A DNA stretch of 64,000 nucleotides from an uncultured Pelagibacteraceae bacterium. GTDB lineage: Bacteria; Pseudomonadota; Alphaproteobacteria; Pelagibacterales; Pelagibacteraceae. Below are positions 9,004 to 17,811 of this stretch, in pieces. The position numbers were made by a program, and so were the translations under genes. Position 1 is the first letter of the stretch, and the number at the start of each line of letters is the position of its first letter. A model generated the notes under the pieces. The model ran no database searches and was not told the origin of the DNA. It saw only the letters and a list, made by a program, of their open reading frames with translations. Where the stretch lies: NCBI GenBank assembly GCA_902570125.1, contig CACFXK010000002.1, positions 82,380 through 146,379 on the forward strand, written 5' to 3'.

Positions 9004-9807
9004 ATGGATAAAAATCTAATAATTAAAAATAATGAATTTCCAAAGTTTTTGAACCAACTAGCAATCGATTTAACGAATTTTTATTTTAAAAAACTTAATA
9101 AGCCTTTTAAAGTTAATAATAAATTACTCGGCAAAGGATATGACCCTGTCACCACATGCGACAAAGCTTTTGAAAAATTCATTAGAGCAAAAATAAGCAA
9201 AAAATTTCCTGGACATGAAATTATTGGAGAAGAATTTGGTTATAAAAAAACTAAAAGTGATTTTAGTTGGGTAATTGATCCCATTGATGGAACGAGGTCA
9301 TTTGTTATAGGAAGTCCAACTTGGAGTAATTTAATATCAGTAAATTATAAAAGTAATCCAATATTTGGTTTGGCAAACTTCCCTATGTTAAATAAATATT
9401 ATTATAATCAATCTACAAAAATTGCATATGTTGTTGAAAATAAAAAAAGAAAAAAAATATCAGTCAACAAGAGTGTTAAGTTTAAAGATATCAAATTAAC
9501 AGCTGGTTTTCATGGAGCAATCTCATTAAATCTACAAAAAAAAATTCCAAAACTTCTTAAATTAATTCAATTCCCTTGTTCAGATGCATTATCATATGCT
9601 CAGATTTGTGAGGGAAGAATTGATGTTGTTATACAATGCAATAATAAAGTTTGGGATATTCATCCACTAATACCAATTATTAATGCTGCTGGTGGTATTG
9701 TAACAACTTGGGACAATAAAAATGCAACTGAAGCAGGTCATCTTGTGGTGTCTTCTAATAAAATAATTCATAAAAAAATTTTAGGTTTACTAAAGCCCAT
9801 TGTATAA
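9004..9807 (+). CDS. Inositol monophosphatase family phosphatase (histidinol-phosphatase HisN-like)
   Basis: This 267-residue member of the lithium-sensitive phosphatase family carries the Mg-binding residues GEEFG (Glu76), DPIDGTRSF (Asp92, Asp95) and WDIHPLIPIINAAGG (Asp218). The enzyme hydrolyses a sugar or alcohol phosphate ester. HisN-type histidinol-phosphate phosphatases share this sequence style (GTRSFVIG, AAGGIVTTW), but other substrates are possible. It lies 2 bases upstream of the amidotransferase gene, so the two are probably co-transcribed. Divergent from the dioxygenase gene with a 49-base gap. Confidence 0.85.
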   Translation: MDKNLIIKNNEFPKFLNQLAIDLTNFYFKKLNKPFKVNNKLLGKGYDPVTTCDKAFEKFIRAKISKKFPGHEIIGEEFGYKKTKSDFSWVIDPIDGTRSFVIGSPTWSNLISVNYKSNPIFGLANFPMLNKYYYNQSTKIAYVVENKKRKKISVNKSVKFKDIKLTAGFHGAISLNLQKKIPKLLKLIQFPCSDALSYAQICEGRIDVVIQCNNKVWDIHPLIPIINAAGGIVTTWDNKNATEAGHLVVSSNKIIHKKILGLLKPIV

Positions 9808-9809
9808 TA

Positions 9810-10541
9810 ATGGAAATTCTTGTTCTTCAACACATAAATATTGAAGATCCTGGTTATATAAAAGATTTAATGATCAAAGATGGAGTTAATATTACAACTG
9901 TTGAATTAGATGAAGGCGAAAAAATTCCGAATAATTTAAATTTTTTTGACGGTATGCTATGTATGGGTGGACCTATGGATACTTGGATGGAAAAGGATTT
10001 TCCTTGGCTCATCGAAGAAAAAAAAAAAATTAAAGAGTTCGTTGTAGAATTAAATAAGCCATACTTAGGTTTTTGTCTCGGATGTCAATTACTAGGAGAA
10101 GCAATAGGAGGAAAAGTAGTTAAAACTAATAATCCTGAAATTGGAATGCTAGATGTAAACTTTTTGGATGAAAAAAAGAAAGATATACTTTTCGCAGATT
10201 TTCCTCAAAAAATTACATCATTGCAATGGCACTCTTATGAAGTTCAAGAATTAGAAAAAAATAAAGATGTAACATTGATCGCTTCATCAAAAGAGACAAA
10301 ATATCAAATATTTCGATATAAAAACAATGCTTATGGCATTCAATTTCACATAGAGATCAAAGATACAACTGTAAATGATTGGGGTTGTGTCCCTGAATAT
10401 AAGTCAGCACTAGAAAATCAATTAGGACAGGGTGCTCTGGAAAAATTTGATAAAGACGCCAAAGAAAATATGAAAAATATGAATAATTATTCAAAAATTT
10501 TATATACTAACTTCAAAAACGATATCATTCTTAACAATTAA
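9810..10541 (+). CDS. Class I glutamine amidotransferase-like protein
   Basis: This 243-residue stand-alone GATase1 domain has the nucleophile elbow GFCLGCQ (Cys89), followed by QWHSYE and the catalytic GIQFHIEI near residue 184 (His and Glu). Stand-alone proteins of this kind hydrolyse glutamine or gamma-glutamyl compounds (PuuD-like), or resemble the GMP synthase glutaminase domain without the synthetase. No synthetase partner is nearby. It follows the phosphatase gene by 2 bases and precedes a peptide-type ABC operon by 71 bases. A role in gamma-glutamyl hydrolysis is possible but not shown. Confidence 0.8.
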   Translation: MEILVLQHINIEDPGYIKDLMIKDGVNITTVELDEGEKIPNNLNFFDGMLCMGGPMDTWMEKDFPWLIEEKKKIKEFVVELNKPYLGFCLGCQLLGEAIGGKVVKTNNPEIGMLDVNFLDEKKKDILFADFPQKITSLQWHSYEVQELEKNKDVTLIASSKETKYQIFRYKNNAYGIQFHIEIKDTTVNDWGCVPEYKSALENQLGQGALEKFDKDAKENMKNMNNYSKILYTNFKNDIILNN

Positions 10542-10612
10542 GTTACCTATTTTACCCTTGTAGTTAATCCATTAATCAGGTTTAATTTTATTTGTAATAA
10601 TTAGGAGGAAAA

Positions 10613-12175
10613 ATGAAATTTAAAAATTTTATTAAAATTTTCTTTGCAATTTTATTTGTTTTTGTATCAACACATTCATACGCGAAAACAATTAAATGGT
10701 CTATGCAAGGAGATAGCTTAACTTTGGATCCTCATGCCCAAAATGAAGGTCCTACAACACAAGTTTCAAGACAGGTCTATGAAGCACTTGTAACAAGAGG
10801 TTTAGATATGAGTATTGAACCTCAACTTGCAACTGATTGGAAAACAACTGATCCAAATACTTGGGTTTTTAATTTAAGAAAAGGTGTAAAATTTTCTGAC
10901 GGTACGGATATGACTGCAAAAGATGTTGTATTTAGTATTTTGAGAGCAAAACAACCTACATCAGATTTTAAAGAATACATAAGTACAATTTCTGATGTTA
11001 AAGAAATTGATAACCACACTGTTCAAGTGAGTACAAGTAAACCAAATCCAATTCTTTTAAACCAATTATCAAATATTTTTATAATGTCTAAAAAATGGTC
11101 TATTGATTTTGGAGCAACAGTTTCACAAAACTGGGATGGTGGAGAAGAAACATTCTCAGCAACTAATGCAATGGGAACTGGACCATTCAAAATTACTCTA
11201 AGAGAGCCAAATACCAAGACAGTATTTGAGAGAAATAGTAATTGGTGGGGTTCAATGAAAGATAATAGTGTTAGTGAAATACACCTATTACCAATTAAAA
11301 ACTCAGCTACAAGAGTTGCAGCATTATTATCTGGTGAAGTTGATTTAGTAACTGATGCTCCAGTTCAAGACTTAGCTAGAATTGGAAATTCTGCAGATCA
11401 TGAAGTAGTGAGTACTGCTCAAATGCGGACAATCTTTTTAGGTATGGACCAAGCAGCAGATAAATTAAGATCTGGAAATACTGGTGATAATCCATTTAAG
11501 AAAAAAGAGGTAAGACAAGCCCTTTATCAAGCAATAGATATTGAAGCAATAAAGAAAAAAGTAATGAGAGGTCTCAGTGAGCCTGCAGGAATCATAACTT
11601 TTCCTGGTGTAAATGGATACACACAAGATCTAGATAAAAGATTGCCTTATGATGTTGATGCTGCGAAAAAATTATTAGCTGATGCAGGATATCCAAAAGG
11701 TTTTGATGTTGAACTAAGATGCCCTAATGACAGGTATGTAAATGATGAAGCAATTTGCACTGCAGTAGTTGGAATGTTAGGTAAAATAGGCGTTAATGTT
11801 AACTTATTTGCTCAAACTAAAAGTAAACATTTTAAAGAGCTCAAAGAAGATAAAGGTGATTTCTATATGCTAGGATGGGGAGTTCCAACATTAGATAGTC
11901 ATTATGTTTTCCATTATTTGTATGAGTCAGGTGCTAGCTGGAATAAAGTAAACTTTAGCAATAGCGAAGTTGATGCCGCTATAAGAGTTATGGAAGGTGA
12001 AGTTGACTTAGATAAAAGAAATGCAGCTATTGCAAATGCTTGGAAAATTGTAAAAGATGATATTTCATATCTTCCTTTACATCACCAAGTAATTTCTTGG
12101 GCAACTAAAAATAATGTAGATGTTCCAATAAGACCGAATAATGAACCATTATTCCGTTTTGCAAGTTTTAAATAA
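10613..12175 (+). CDS. ABC transporter substrate-binding protein, peptide/nickel (SBP family 5) type
   Basis: This 520-residue periplasmic protein has a clear signal peptide of about 24 residues (FKNFIKIFFAILFVFVSTHSYA). The mature region has SBP_bac_5 features: DSLTLDPHAQ, VYEALVTRG, PNTWVFNLRKGVKFSDGT, GTGPFKI, KKEVRQALYQAID and GYPKGFDVEL. Such proteins bind oligopeptides, glutathione, heme or opines for the DppBCDF-type importer encoded directly downstream. A strong ribosome site (AGGAGG) lies 6 bases before the ATG. A 16-bp inverted repeat follows the stop codon and separates it from the permease genes, which fits higher expression of the binding protein. Confidence 0.93.
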   Translation: MKFKNFIKIFFAILFVFVSTHSYAKTIKWSMQGDSLTLDPHAQNEGPTTQVSRQVYEALVTRGLDMSIEPQLATDWKTTDPNTWVFNLRKGVKFSDGTDMTAKDVVFSILRAKQPTSDFKEYISTISDVKEIDNHTVQVSTSKPNPILLNQLSNIFIMSKKWSIDFGATVSQNWDGGEETFSATNAMGTGPFKITLREPNTKTVFERNSNWWGSMKDNSVSEIHLLPIKNSATRVAALLSGEVDLVTDAPVQDLARIGNSADHEVVSTAQMRTIFLGMDQAADKLRSGNTGDNPFKKKEVRQALYQAIDIEAIKKKVMRGLSEPAGIITFPGVNGYTQDLDKRLPYDVDAAKKLLADAGYPKGFDVELRCPNDRYVNDEAICTAVVGMLGKIGVNVNLFAQTKSKHFKELKEDKGDFYMLGWGVPTLDSHYVFHYLYESGASWNKVNFSNSEVDAAIRVMEGEVDLDKRNAAIANAWKIVKDDISYLPLHHQVISWATKNNVDVPIRPNNEPLFRFASFK

Positions 12176-12185
12176 ATAACTTTTT

Positions 12186-12218
12186 TTATAAGCCCTTTGT
12201 TTAACAAAGGGCTTATAA
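12186..12218 (+). terminator. Perfect 16-bp inverted repeat between SBP and permease genes (attenuator/mRNA-stabilising stem-loop)
   Basis: The arms at 12186-12201 and 12203-12218 are exact reverse complements (core AAGCCCTTTG / CAAAGGGCTT) around a minimal loop. The downstream side has no T-run, only TATAAATATTTC, so it is more likely a 3'-end stabiliser or partial terminator than a full rho-independent terminator. It sits 10 bases after the binding-protein stop and 18 before the permease start. Comparable stem-loops follow the three other SBP genes in the window. Confidence 0.75.
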
Positions 12219-12236
12219 GTATAAATATTTCTTAAA

Positions 12237-13220
12237 TTGATAAAGTATTTTTTCAAACGTCTGATTCAGTCAGTAATAGTGATGCTTGTTGTATCATTTG
12301 TTTCGTTTTCTTTATTTAACTTTGTGGGTGATCCAATCAACAATATGGTTGGTGAAGAAACTTCTGATGAAGAAAGAGCAGAATTAAGAGAAACTCTTGG
12401 ACTTACCGATCCAATACATATTCAATTTTCAAGGTTTGTAGTTAATGCTTCTAAAGGAGAATTTGGAATTTCATATCAGTTAAGAAGACCAGTTTCAGAA
12501 TTAATTATTGAAAGATTACCAGCAACTATGGAATTAGTTTTAATTTCTGCATTAATTGCATTGGTTTCAGGAACATTATTAGGAGTGTACACAGGTATAA
12601 ATAGAAAAGGTTTTTTGAGTGATTTTATATTGGCCATATCTCTTTTGGGAGTATCTCTTCCAACCTTTGTAATTGGTATACTTTTTATTTATTTATTTGC
12701 AGTAATTTTAGGTGTGCTGCCATCCTTTGGAAGAGGAGAGGTGATTGACCTAGGTTTTTGGACTACAGGACTTTTAACAGTTTCAGGATTGAAAGCAATT
12801 ATACTTCCATCTGTAACACTAAGTCTCTTTCAAATGACTTATATAATTAGGTTAGTAAGAGCAGAGATGATGGAAATATTACAAACTGATTATATAAAAT
12901 TTGCTAGAGCTCGAGGTATAAGTGAAAAAAGTATTAACTATAAACACGCACTAAAAAATGGATTAATTCCTGTAATAACTATAGCAGGAATAAATATAGG
13001 TACATTAGTTGCTTTCTCAATAATTACTGAAACTGTTTTTCAATGGCCAGGCATGGGATTTTTATTTATTCAGGCGGTTCAATTCGTAGATATACCAATT
13101 ATGTCAGCTTATTTAGTATTTATAGCTTTTGTATTTGTGATGATAAATTTCATTGTAGATATTCTATATTATTTTATTGATCCAAGAATTCGAGTTAAAG
13201 GAGATGCTACAAGTGGATAA
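12237..13220 (+). CDS. Dipeptide-type ABC transporter permease 1 (DppB-like)
   Basis: This 327-residue inner-membrane protein starts at TTG 12237; the family N-terminus (IKYFFKRLIQSV) begins right there. It has about six membrane segments and the BPD_transp_1 coupling region, FARARGISEKSINYKHALKN, which contacts the ATPase. It forms the channel with the next permease. The order SBP, B, C, fused D/F is the standard peptide-importer layout. Low-efficiency TTG initiation and the upstream stem-loop would both lower its level relative to the binding protein. Confidence 0.92.
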   Translation: MIKYFFKRLIQSVIVMLVVSFVSFSLFNFVGDPINNMVGEETSDEERAELRETLGLTDPIHIQFSRFVVNASKGEFGISYQLRRPVSELIIERLPATMELVLISALIALVSGTLLGVYTGINRKGFLSDFILAISLLGVSLPTFVIGILFIYLFAVILGVLPSFGRGEVIDLGFWTTGLLTVSGLKAIILPSVTLSLFQMTYIIRLVRAEMMEILQTDYIKFARARGISEKSINYKHALKNGLIPVITIAGINIGTLVAFSIITETVFQWPGMGFLFIQAVQFVDIPIMSAYLVFIAFVFVMINFIVDILYYFIDPRIRVKGDATSG

Positions 13221-14142
13221 TAAAACACTAAATTCTTGGGAAAGACTAAAAGATAGCGACATTTACTTTAGTTTTATTAAATCTCCAACTGCCATTGTAT
13301 CGTCAGTAATATTATTAATAATTTTCTTTTGCTCTTTTTTTGTTGAATTTGTTACTCCTCATAACCCTTTTGACCCTGCATCATTATCTTTAATGGAAGC
13401 TTTTACCCCTCCTTCTTGGACAGAAGATGGTATGGCAAAATTTATCTTAGGTACAGATGGACAAGGAAGAGATATGCTTTCAACTATTCTTTATGGCTCG
13501 AGAATTTCTTTAATAGTTGGATTTTCAGCAATTATTTTTAGTCTAATTTTAGGTGTCTTCCTAGGTTTAACAGCAGGTTACTTTGGTGGAAAATATGAAA
13601 TGATAGTAATGAGATTAACAGATGTTCAGCTAACAGTACCAAGTATATTAATGGCTCTATTAGTTGATGGTATTGCAAGAGGTATCATCTCCAGAGAAAT
13701 GCATGATGAGATGGCAATATATGTTTTAATTTTTGCTATAGGAATTTCGGAGTGGCCTCAATTTGCAAGAGTTTCTCGTGCAGCAACTTTAGTAGAAAAA
13801 AATAAAGATTATGTTTCAGCTTCATCAATTATAGGTGTTTCAAATTTACTTATTATGTTTAAGCATATACTGCCAAATATAATGAGACCTGTTTTGGTAA
13901 TAGGCACAATTGGTCTAGCTCTTGCTATCATTGCAGAGTCAACATTGAGTTTTTTAGGCGTGGGAGTTCCTCCTACAACACCTTCATTGGGTACTTTAAT
14001 TAGATTAGGAAATGATTTTTTATTTTCAGGTGAATGGTGGATAACATTCTTTCCTGCAATATTCTTAGTTATTCTTGCTTTCTCAATTAATTTATTAGGA
14101 GATTGGATGAGGGATACGCTTAACCCAAGGCTAAAAAAATGA
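13213..14142 (+). CDS. Dipeptide-type ABC transporter permease 2 (DppC-like)
   Basis: This inner-membrane protein of about 309 residues shows DppC features: an N-terminal membrane segment, the periplasmic TPHNPFDPASL stretch, LGTDGQGRDMLSTILYGSRISL, and the coupling loop SRAATLVEKNKDYVSAS. The likely start is GTG 13213, placed 9 bases after an AAAGGAG ribosome site. ATG 13204 is in frame but abuts that site, and a frame-open TTG lies at 13177. With GTG 13213 it overlaps the previous gene by 8 bases. It overlaps the ATPase gene by ATGA. Confidence 0.9.
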   Translation: MDNKTLNSWERLKDSDIYFSFIKSPTAIVSSVILLIIFFCSFFVEFVTPHNPFDPASLSLMEAFTPPSWTEDGMAKFILGTDGQGRDMLSTILYGSRISLIVGFSAIIFSLILGVFLGLTAGYFGGKYEMIVMRLTDVQLTVPSILMALLVDGIARGIISREMHDEMAIYVLIFAIGISEWPQFARVSRAATLVEKNKDYVSASSIIGVSNLLIMFKHILPNIMRPVLVIGTIGLALAIIAESTLSFLGVGVPPTTPSLGTLIRLGNDFLFSGEWWITFFPAIFLVILAFSINLLGDWMRDTLNPRLKK

Positions 14143-15821
14143 CTTTTTTAAAAATAAGTAATTTGAGTGTTGACTATAAAATGAGAAAAGAAACAGTAAA
14201 TGCTGCAAAAAACATTAGTATAGACATTAAAAAAGGCGAAATTGTTGGATTAGTTGGGGAGTCTGGTTCTGGAAAAAGTACTGTAGCTAATGCAATTGTA
14301 AATTTAATTGATGAACCAGGTAAAGTTTCAAGTGGATCAATATTGATGGGAGAAACAAATATCAGCAAAAATCCAGAAACAATTGTTCAGTATCGAGGAA
14401 AAAAAATTGGATTAATATTTCAAGATCCTCAAACCTCTTTAAATCCAATTTTAACAATTGGTGAACAGCTTATAGAAACAATACAGACTCATTTAAATTT
14501 AAGTTCAGAGGATGCAAAAAATAAAGCAATTAATTTATTAAAAGAAGTTGGGATCAAGGATGCCGAAAAAAGGTTTTATAATTACCCTCACCAATTTTCT
14601 GGTGGTATGAGACAAAGAGTTGTTATTTCTCTTGCTTTATGTTGCGAACCCGAATTATTAATTGCAGATGAACCAACAACAGCACTAGACGTTTCTATTC
14701 AGTCTCAAATTCTAGAATTAATTAAAAGACTAACAAAAGAGAGAAACTTAGCTGTAATACTTATTACTCACGATATGGGAGTTATCGCTGAAACTACAGA
14801 TAGAGTGGCTGTAATGAAAAATGGAGACTTAGTTGAACTAGGTTTAACCAAACAGATATTGGTTGAGCCTAAGGAAAAATACACAAAAAGCCTAGTTAGC
14901 TCTGTACCACCGACTAATAAAAAAATATCTAGATTTACAATAATTGAAAAAGAGAACGTTAATAATCAAAATAATAACATTAAAATATTAAACAGGTGGT
15001 CTAAAAAGATAATTGTTGATCAAAATTTAATAGAAATTAAAAACTTGAGTAAATCTTTTGATGATAGTTTTTTCACTGAGAATACAAAGAATTCTGTAAT
15101 GGCTGTAGATGATGTCTCACTAAATATAAAAGAAGGACAGTCTTTTGGCTTAGTTGGTGAAAGTGGAAGTGGCAAAACAACAATAGCAAAAATGGTTGTT
15201 AATTTGTTTAAGCCTAGTTCTGGAGATATTTATTTTGACAGTGTTAATGTTACCAAAATTAAAAAAAACAAAGATTTACTTAAATTTAGAAAACAAATTC
15301 AAATGATATTTCAGGATCCATTTTCTTCGTTAAATGGAAGATTAAAAGTAAAGGAAATTATTGCAGAACCAATTAAACTTCATAATCCGGATATAAAATC
15401 CAGCGAATTAGACAGCTATATCTATGATTTATTAGAATCTGTTGAATTAACTCAACAGTCTGCAATCAGATATCCGCATGAATTTTCAGGGGGACAAAGA
15501 CAAAGAATATCAATAGCAAGAGCATTAGCCACACAACCAAGACTTCTTGTTTGTGATGAACCTACATCAGCATTAGATGTGAGTATTCAAGCTCAAATAT
15601 TAAACTTATTAAAAGATCTTCAAGAACAGTTAAATCTCACTATTTTATTTATAAGCCATGATTTACCTGTTGTTAGGCAAATGTGTGATAAAATAGCTGT
15701 GCTTAAAGATGGAAAATTATGCGAAGTGTCCGAAACAGAAGAGCTGTTTAAAAATCCAAAACATAATTATACTAAGGAACTACTAAAATTAATGCCAAAA
15801 ATTGAGTCAATTTATAACTAA
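14139..15821 (+). CDS. Fused dipeptide-type ABC transporter ATPase (DppD-DppF-like, two nucleotide-binding domains)
   Basis: This 560-residue protein contains two complete ATPase halves. The first has Walker A GESGSGKST and signature SGGMRQRV. The second, starting near residue 300, has Walker A GESGSGKTT, an FQDPFSSLNGRL Q-loop and signature SGGQRQRI. Each half has its own Walker B (ADEPTTALD, CDEPTSALD). Peptide importers usually have separate DppD and DppF; this is the fused form also seen in GsiA/YejF-type systems. It powers import of the ligand of the upstream SBP. The start overlaps the permease stop by 4 bases. Confidence 0.93.
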   Translation: MTFLKISNLSVDYKMRKETVNAAKNISIDIKKGEIVGLVGESGSGKSTVANAIVNLIDEPGKVSSGSILMGETNISKNPETIVQYRGKKIGLIFQDPQTSLNPILTIGEQLIETIQTHLNLSSEDAKNKAINLLKEVGIKDAEKRFYNYPHQFSGGMRQRVVISLALCCEPELLIADEPTTALDVSIQSQILELIKRLTKERNLAVILITHDMGVIAETTDRVAVMKNGDLVELGLTKQILVEPKEKYTKSLVSSVPPTNKKISRFTIIEKENVNNQNNNIKILNRWSKKIIVDQNLIEIKNLSKSFDDSFFTENTKNSVMAVDDVSLNIKEGQSFGLVGESGSGKTTIAKMVVNLFKPSSGDIYFDSVNVTKIKKNKDLLKFRKQIQMIFQDPFSSLNGRLKVKEIIAEPIKLHNPDIKSSELDSYIYDLLESVELTQQSAIRYPHEFSGGQRQRISIARALATQPRLLVCDEPTSALDVSIQAQILNLLKDLQEQLNLTILFISHDLPVVRQMCDKIAVLKDGKLCEVSETEELFKNPKHNYTKELLKLMPKIESIYN

Positions 15822-15833
15822 AAGGAGAAAACT

Positions 15834-16226
15834 ATGACAATATTTAAAAAAATTTCTGAAAGTGAGGCTACTGGAAAGGTAAAAGAAATTTTTGATGAAA
15901 TAAAAGAAGCCCGACAAATAACTGAAATTCCAAATTTTTGGAAAACTATGGCTAATAGTCCTGAAACATTAGAAAGAACCTGGAGATCATTACAACAAGT
16001 AATGGGAAAAGGTGAATTAGATCCTGCTGTAAAGGAGCTTATTTATGTTGCAGTTTCAATTACTAACAATTGTGAATATTGTATAAAATCACATTCTTTA
16101 GCTGCCAGAAAAAAAGGTGCTACAGACGGAATGATAAACGAAATGATCGCAATTGTCGGGATGGCAAATGAAACAAATCGTTTAGTTGAAGGTTATCAAG
16201 TAGAAGTAGACGACTTTCTCAAATAA
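15834..16226 (+). CDS. Carboxymuconolactone decarboxylase / AhpD-like protein
   Basis: This 130-residue small helical protein has the AhpD-type redox motif C80-E-Y-C83-I-K-S-H87, preceded by LDPAVKELIYVAVS. Members reduce peroxiredoxins or act as alkylhydroperoxidase-like proteins, while true decarboxylases lack the CxxC. It follows the ABC ATPase by 12 bases with a good ribosome site (AAAGGAG), so it appears to be the next gene of the same operon. Whether it processes the imported compound or provides antioxidant defence cannot be decided. Confidence 0.88.
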   Translation: MTIFKKISESEATGKVKEIFDEIKEARQITEIPNFWKTMANSPETLERTWRSLQQVMGKGELDPAVKELIYVAVSITNNCEYCIKSHSLAARKKGATDGMINEMIAIVGMANETNRLVEGYQVEVDDFLK

Positions 16227-16227
16227 A

Positions 16228-16572
16228 ATGAATTTTGATTTTGTTTACAAAATATGTAAAAAATCTGAGTGGAGTGAGGCAAAACAAAATAATGTTTTTA
16301 AAGGCACTGCATTAGATTTAAAAGATGGTTATATCCATTTTTCTGATAAAGATCAGGTCAAGCAAACACTCAATAAGTTTTATCTTAATCAAACTAATTT
16401 AATAATTCTTAAAGTGGATGCTCTAAAATTAAAAAATCTAGTTTGGGAGCAATCAACTGATGGCAACATGTTTCCACATTTATACTCAGATCTAGATTTA
16501 GATTTTGTAATTAAAGAATATATTATTGATTTAAAAGATGATGGTAAGCATAATCTGCCAGACGAACTTTAA
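16228..16572 (+). CDS. DUF952 family protein
   Basis: This 114-residue protein matches the DUF952 pattern: an opening YKICKKSEW, DLKDGYIHFSDKDQVKQTL near residue 30, the LILKVDALKL strand, and the late FPHLYSDL segment. The family has no agreed function; its fold resembles ADP-ribosyl transferase-like proteins. It starts 1 base after the AhpD-like stop and is convergent with the SMR-type gene, so it is the last gene of the ABC operon. No signal peptide or membrane segment is seen. Confidence 0.82.
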   Translation: MNFDFVYKICKKSEWSEAKQNNVFKGTALDLKDGYIHFSDKDQVKQTLNKFYLNQTNLIILKVDALKLKNLVWEQSTDGNMFPHLYSDLDLDFVIKEYIIDLKDDGKHNLPDEL

Positions 16573-16575
16573 TAT

Positions 16576-16911
16576 TTAATTTGATTTTCCAACTAAATTG
16601 ACAATTAAAACACCAGATATAATTAATATGAGACCTATAATTGTAAAAAAGTCTGGAATTTGATTAAATTTATAAATACCAACAACTGAAGTAGCTATTA
16701 TACACAAGCCTGCAAATGAAGCATAAGTTACGCCAACAGGAATAGTTTTCATAACTAAAGACAGCGTATACATGCAAGCAACTATTGTTACTGCTGTAAA
16801 GACACTTGGTAAAAATATTGTAAAACCATTTGCAGCTTTGGCAAAACCATTTGATGCTGTACCAAGGGCAACTGCAATAATTAAAATTATATAAGCAGTT
16901 AAATTACTCAT
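16576..16911 (-). CDS. SMR-family small membrane protein lacking the EmrE glutamate
   Basis: This 111-residue protein has four membrane segments in the SMR/EmrE layout. The closing IIGLILIISGVLIVNLVGKS matches EmrE's last helix and C-terminus. The helix-1 Glu of EmrE (Glu14) aligns with Val/Ala in IIAVALGTASNGFAK, so it cannot work by the standard drug/proton antiport mechanism. It resembles another such gene at 47016-47351 (shared NGFAK/NSFAK, IPVG/IPVA and KxNQ-P-x-x-x-IG patterns). It is convergent with DUF952 and stands 48 bases beyond the end of the cupredoxin gene on the same strand. A modified SMR carrier for another metabolite or a structural role are both possible. Confidence 0.82.
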   Translation of the reverse strand: MSNLTAYIILIIAVALGTASNGFAKAANGFTIFLPSVFTAVTIVACMYTLSLVMKTIPVGVTYASFAGLCIIATSVVGIYKFNQIPDFFTIIGLILIISGVLIVNLVGKSN

Positions 16912-16959
16912 AATTAAAGAATAATATATCCTTAACTAATATCTACAAACTTTTCTAAT

Positions 16960-17457
16960 TTATTTAATTGTTATAGGACCGACCATTCCACTTTCGTAGT
17001 GACCAGGAATGTTACATGCCATTTCTAAAGAAATATCTTTTGAAAACTTCCAAATAATTTCTCCTGTTTTATTTGGCTCTAGCATTACACTATTTGCGTG
17101 TTTGTGGCCCAAAGAATGATCTTTTTTAGACATTTCTTTCATTTTTTTATGATCAATTCGGTCGCCTAAAAGAATATCGTGTTCAATTAATCTTGCCATT
17201 TCGGGTTGGTGATCAATATGCATCTTTTTAGTGCCAATATTATATTCATGCACCAGTTCACCTAAATTTTTAACAATTATCTTTACTGTTTCGCCTTTTT
17301 TAACTTGAATTGAACTTGGTTCATAATAATTGTCATACATCTTTACTTCTATTACTCTAGTAACATCGTTTGGATCACCCTTAGACCCAATCATCTTCAT
17401 TGAAGCTGCATTTGAATTAAAGGCGATAAAAATAAATAAAAGTATTAGTTTTTTCAT
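16960..17457 (-). CDS. Secreted cupredoxin (type 1 copper protein) with a His/Met-rich insert
   Basis: This 165-residue protein has a signal peptide of about 18 residues (LILLFIFIAFNSNAA). The fold is cupredoxin: VKKGETVKIIVKN, a first copper His in ELVHEYNIG, and the C-terminal ligand loop CNIPGHYESGM (Cys, His, Met). Between the two halves lies an unusual stretch of roughly 60 residues rich in His, Met and Lys (HIDHQPEMARL, DHKKMKEMSKKDHSLGHKH), suggesting extra copper binding. It could be a periplasmic electron carrier or a copper chaperone. Its ATG overlaps the stop of the upstream NTF2-like gene by one base, tying it to the small-gene operon. Confidence 0.88.
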   Translation of the reverse strand: MKKLILLFIFIAFNSNAASMKMIGSKGDPNDVTRVIEVKMYDNYYEPSSIQVKKGETVKIIVKNLGELVHEYNIGTKKMHIDHQPEMARLIEHDILLGDRIDHKKMKEMSKKDHSLGHKHANSVMLEPNKTGEIIWKFSKDISLEMACNIPGHYESGMVGPITIK

Positions 17458-17777
17458 TATTTAGGCATTGGTGTTGCGCCAGTCTCTAAACTCATGATTT
17501 TTCCATTATCATATTTGTAGACTGCCATTACAGCTTCTGTATTTCCGTCATCAAATGTTACAAATGCGTGGTGTACACCAACTTCATCATTTTCATATAC
17601 AACTCTTGTATCTCTTTGATTAATATCACCGCTCATCGCCCATTTGATCACTTCAGCTTTACCCAAAGTATTTCCTGATTTATGCATTTTAAATTTGAAA
17701 TCGTCATGCAAAAGTTCATTCATAGCTGCTTCATCTTTATTTTTTAATGCAGCACTGTATTTTTCTAAAATTGACAT
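17457..17777 (-). CDS. SnoaL/NTF2-like small protein (paralogue of 20110-20436)
   Basis: This 106-residue cytosolic protein has the cone-like NTF2/SnoaL pattern: an initial helix pair (MSILEKYSAALKNKDEAAMNELLHDDFKF), then the sheet ending DDGNTEAVMAVYKYDNGKI. It is a paralogue of the gene at 20110-20436, sharing MSILEK, NDE-G--HA-VT, DGNTEA-M and a common ETGAT--PK end. Such domains serve as small enzymes or ligand binders; nothing here fixes the activity. It is followed by the cupredoxin gene with a one-base TAATG overlap and is preceded by the DUF1330 gene with a 34-base gap. Confidence 0.82.
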   Translation of the reverse strand: MSILEKYSAALKNKDEAAMNELLHDDFKFKMHKSGNTLGKAEVIKWAMSGDINQRDTRVVYENDEVGVHHAFVTFDDGNTEAVMAVYKYDNGKIMSLETGATPMPK

Positions 17778-17811
17778 ATTATTCTCCTAATTTTTTATTA
17801 GTTTATTATGT

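Noticed and set aside
13177-13212. TTG start for the DppC-like permease giving a 44-base overlap
   Set aside because: GTG 13213 is correctly spaced from AAAGGAG; the longer form would bury that site inside the coding region.
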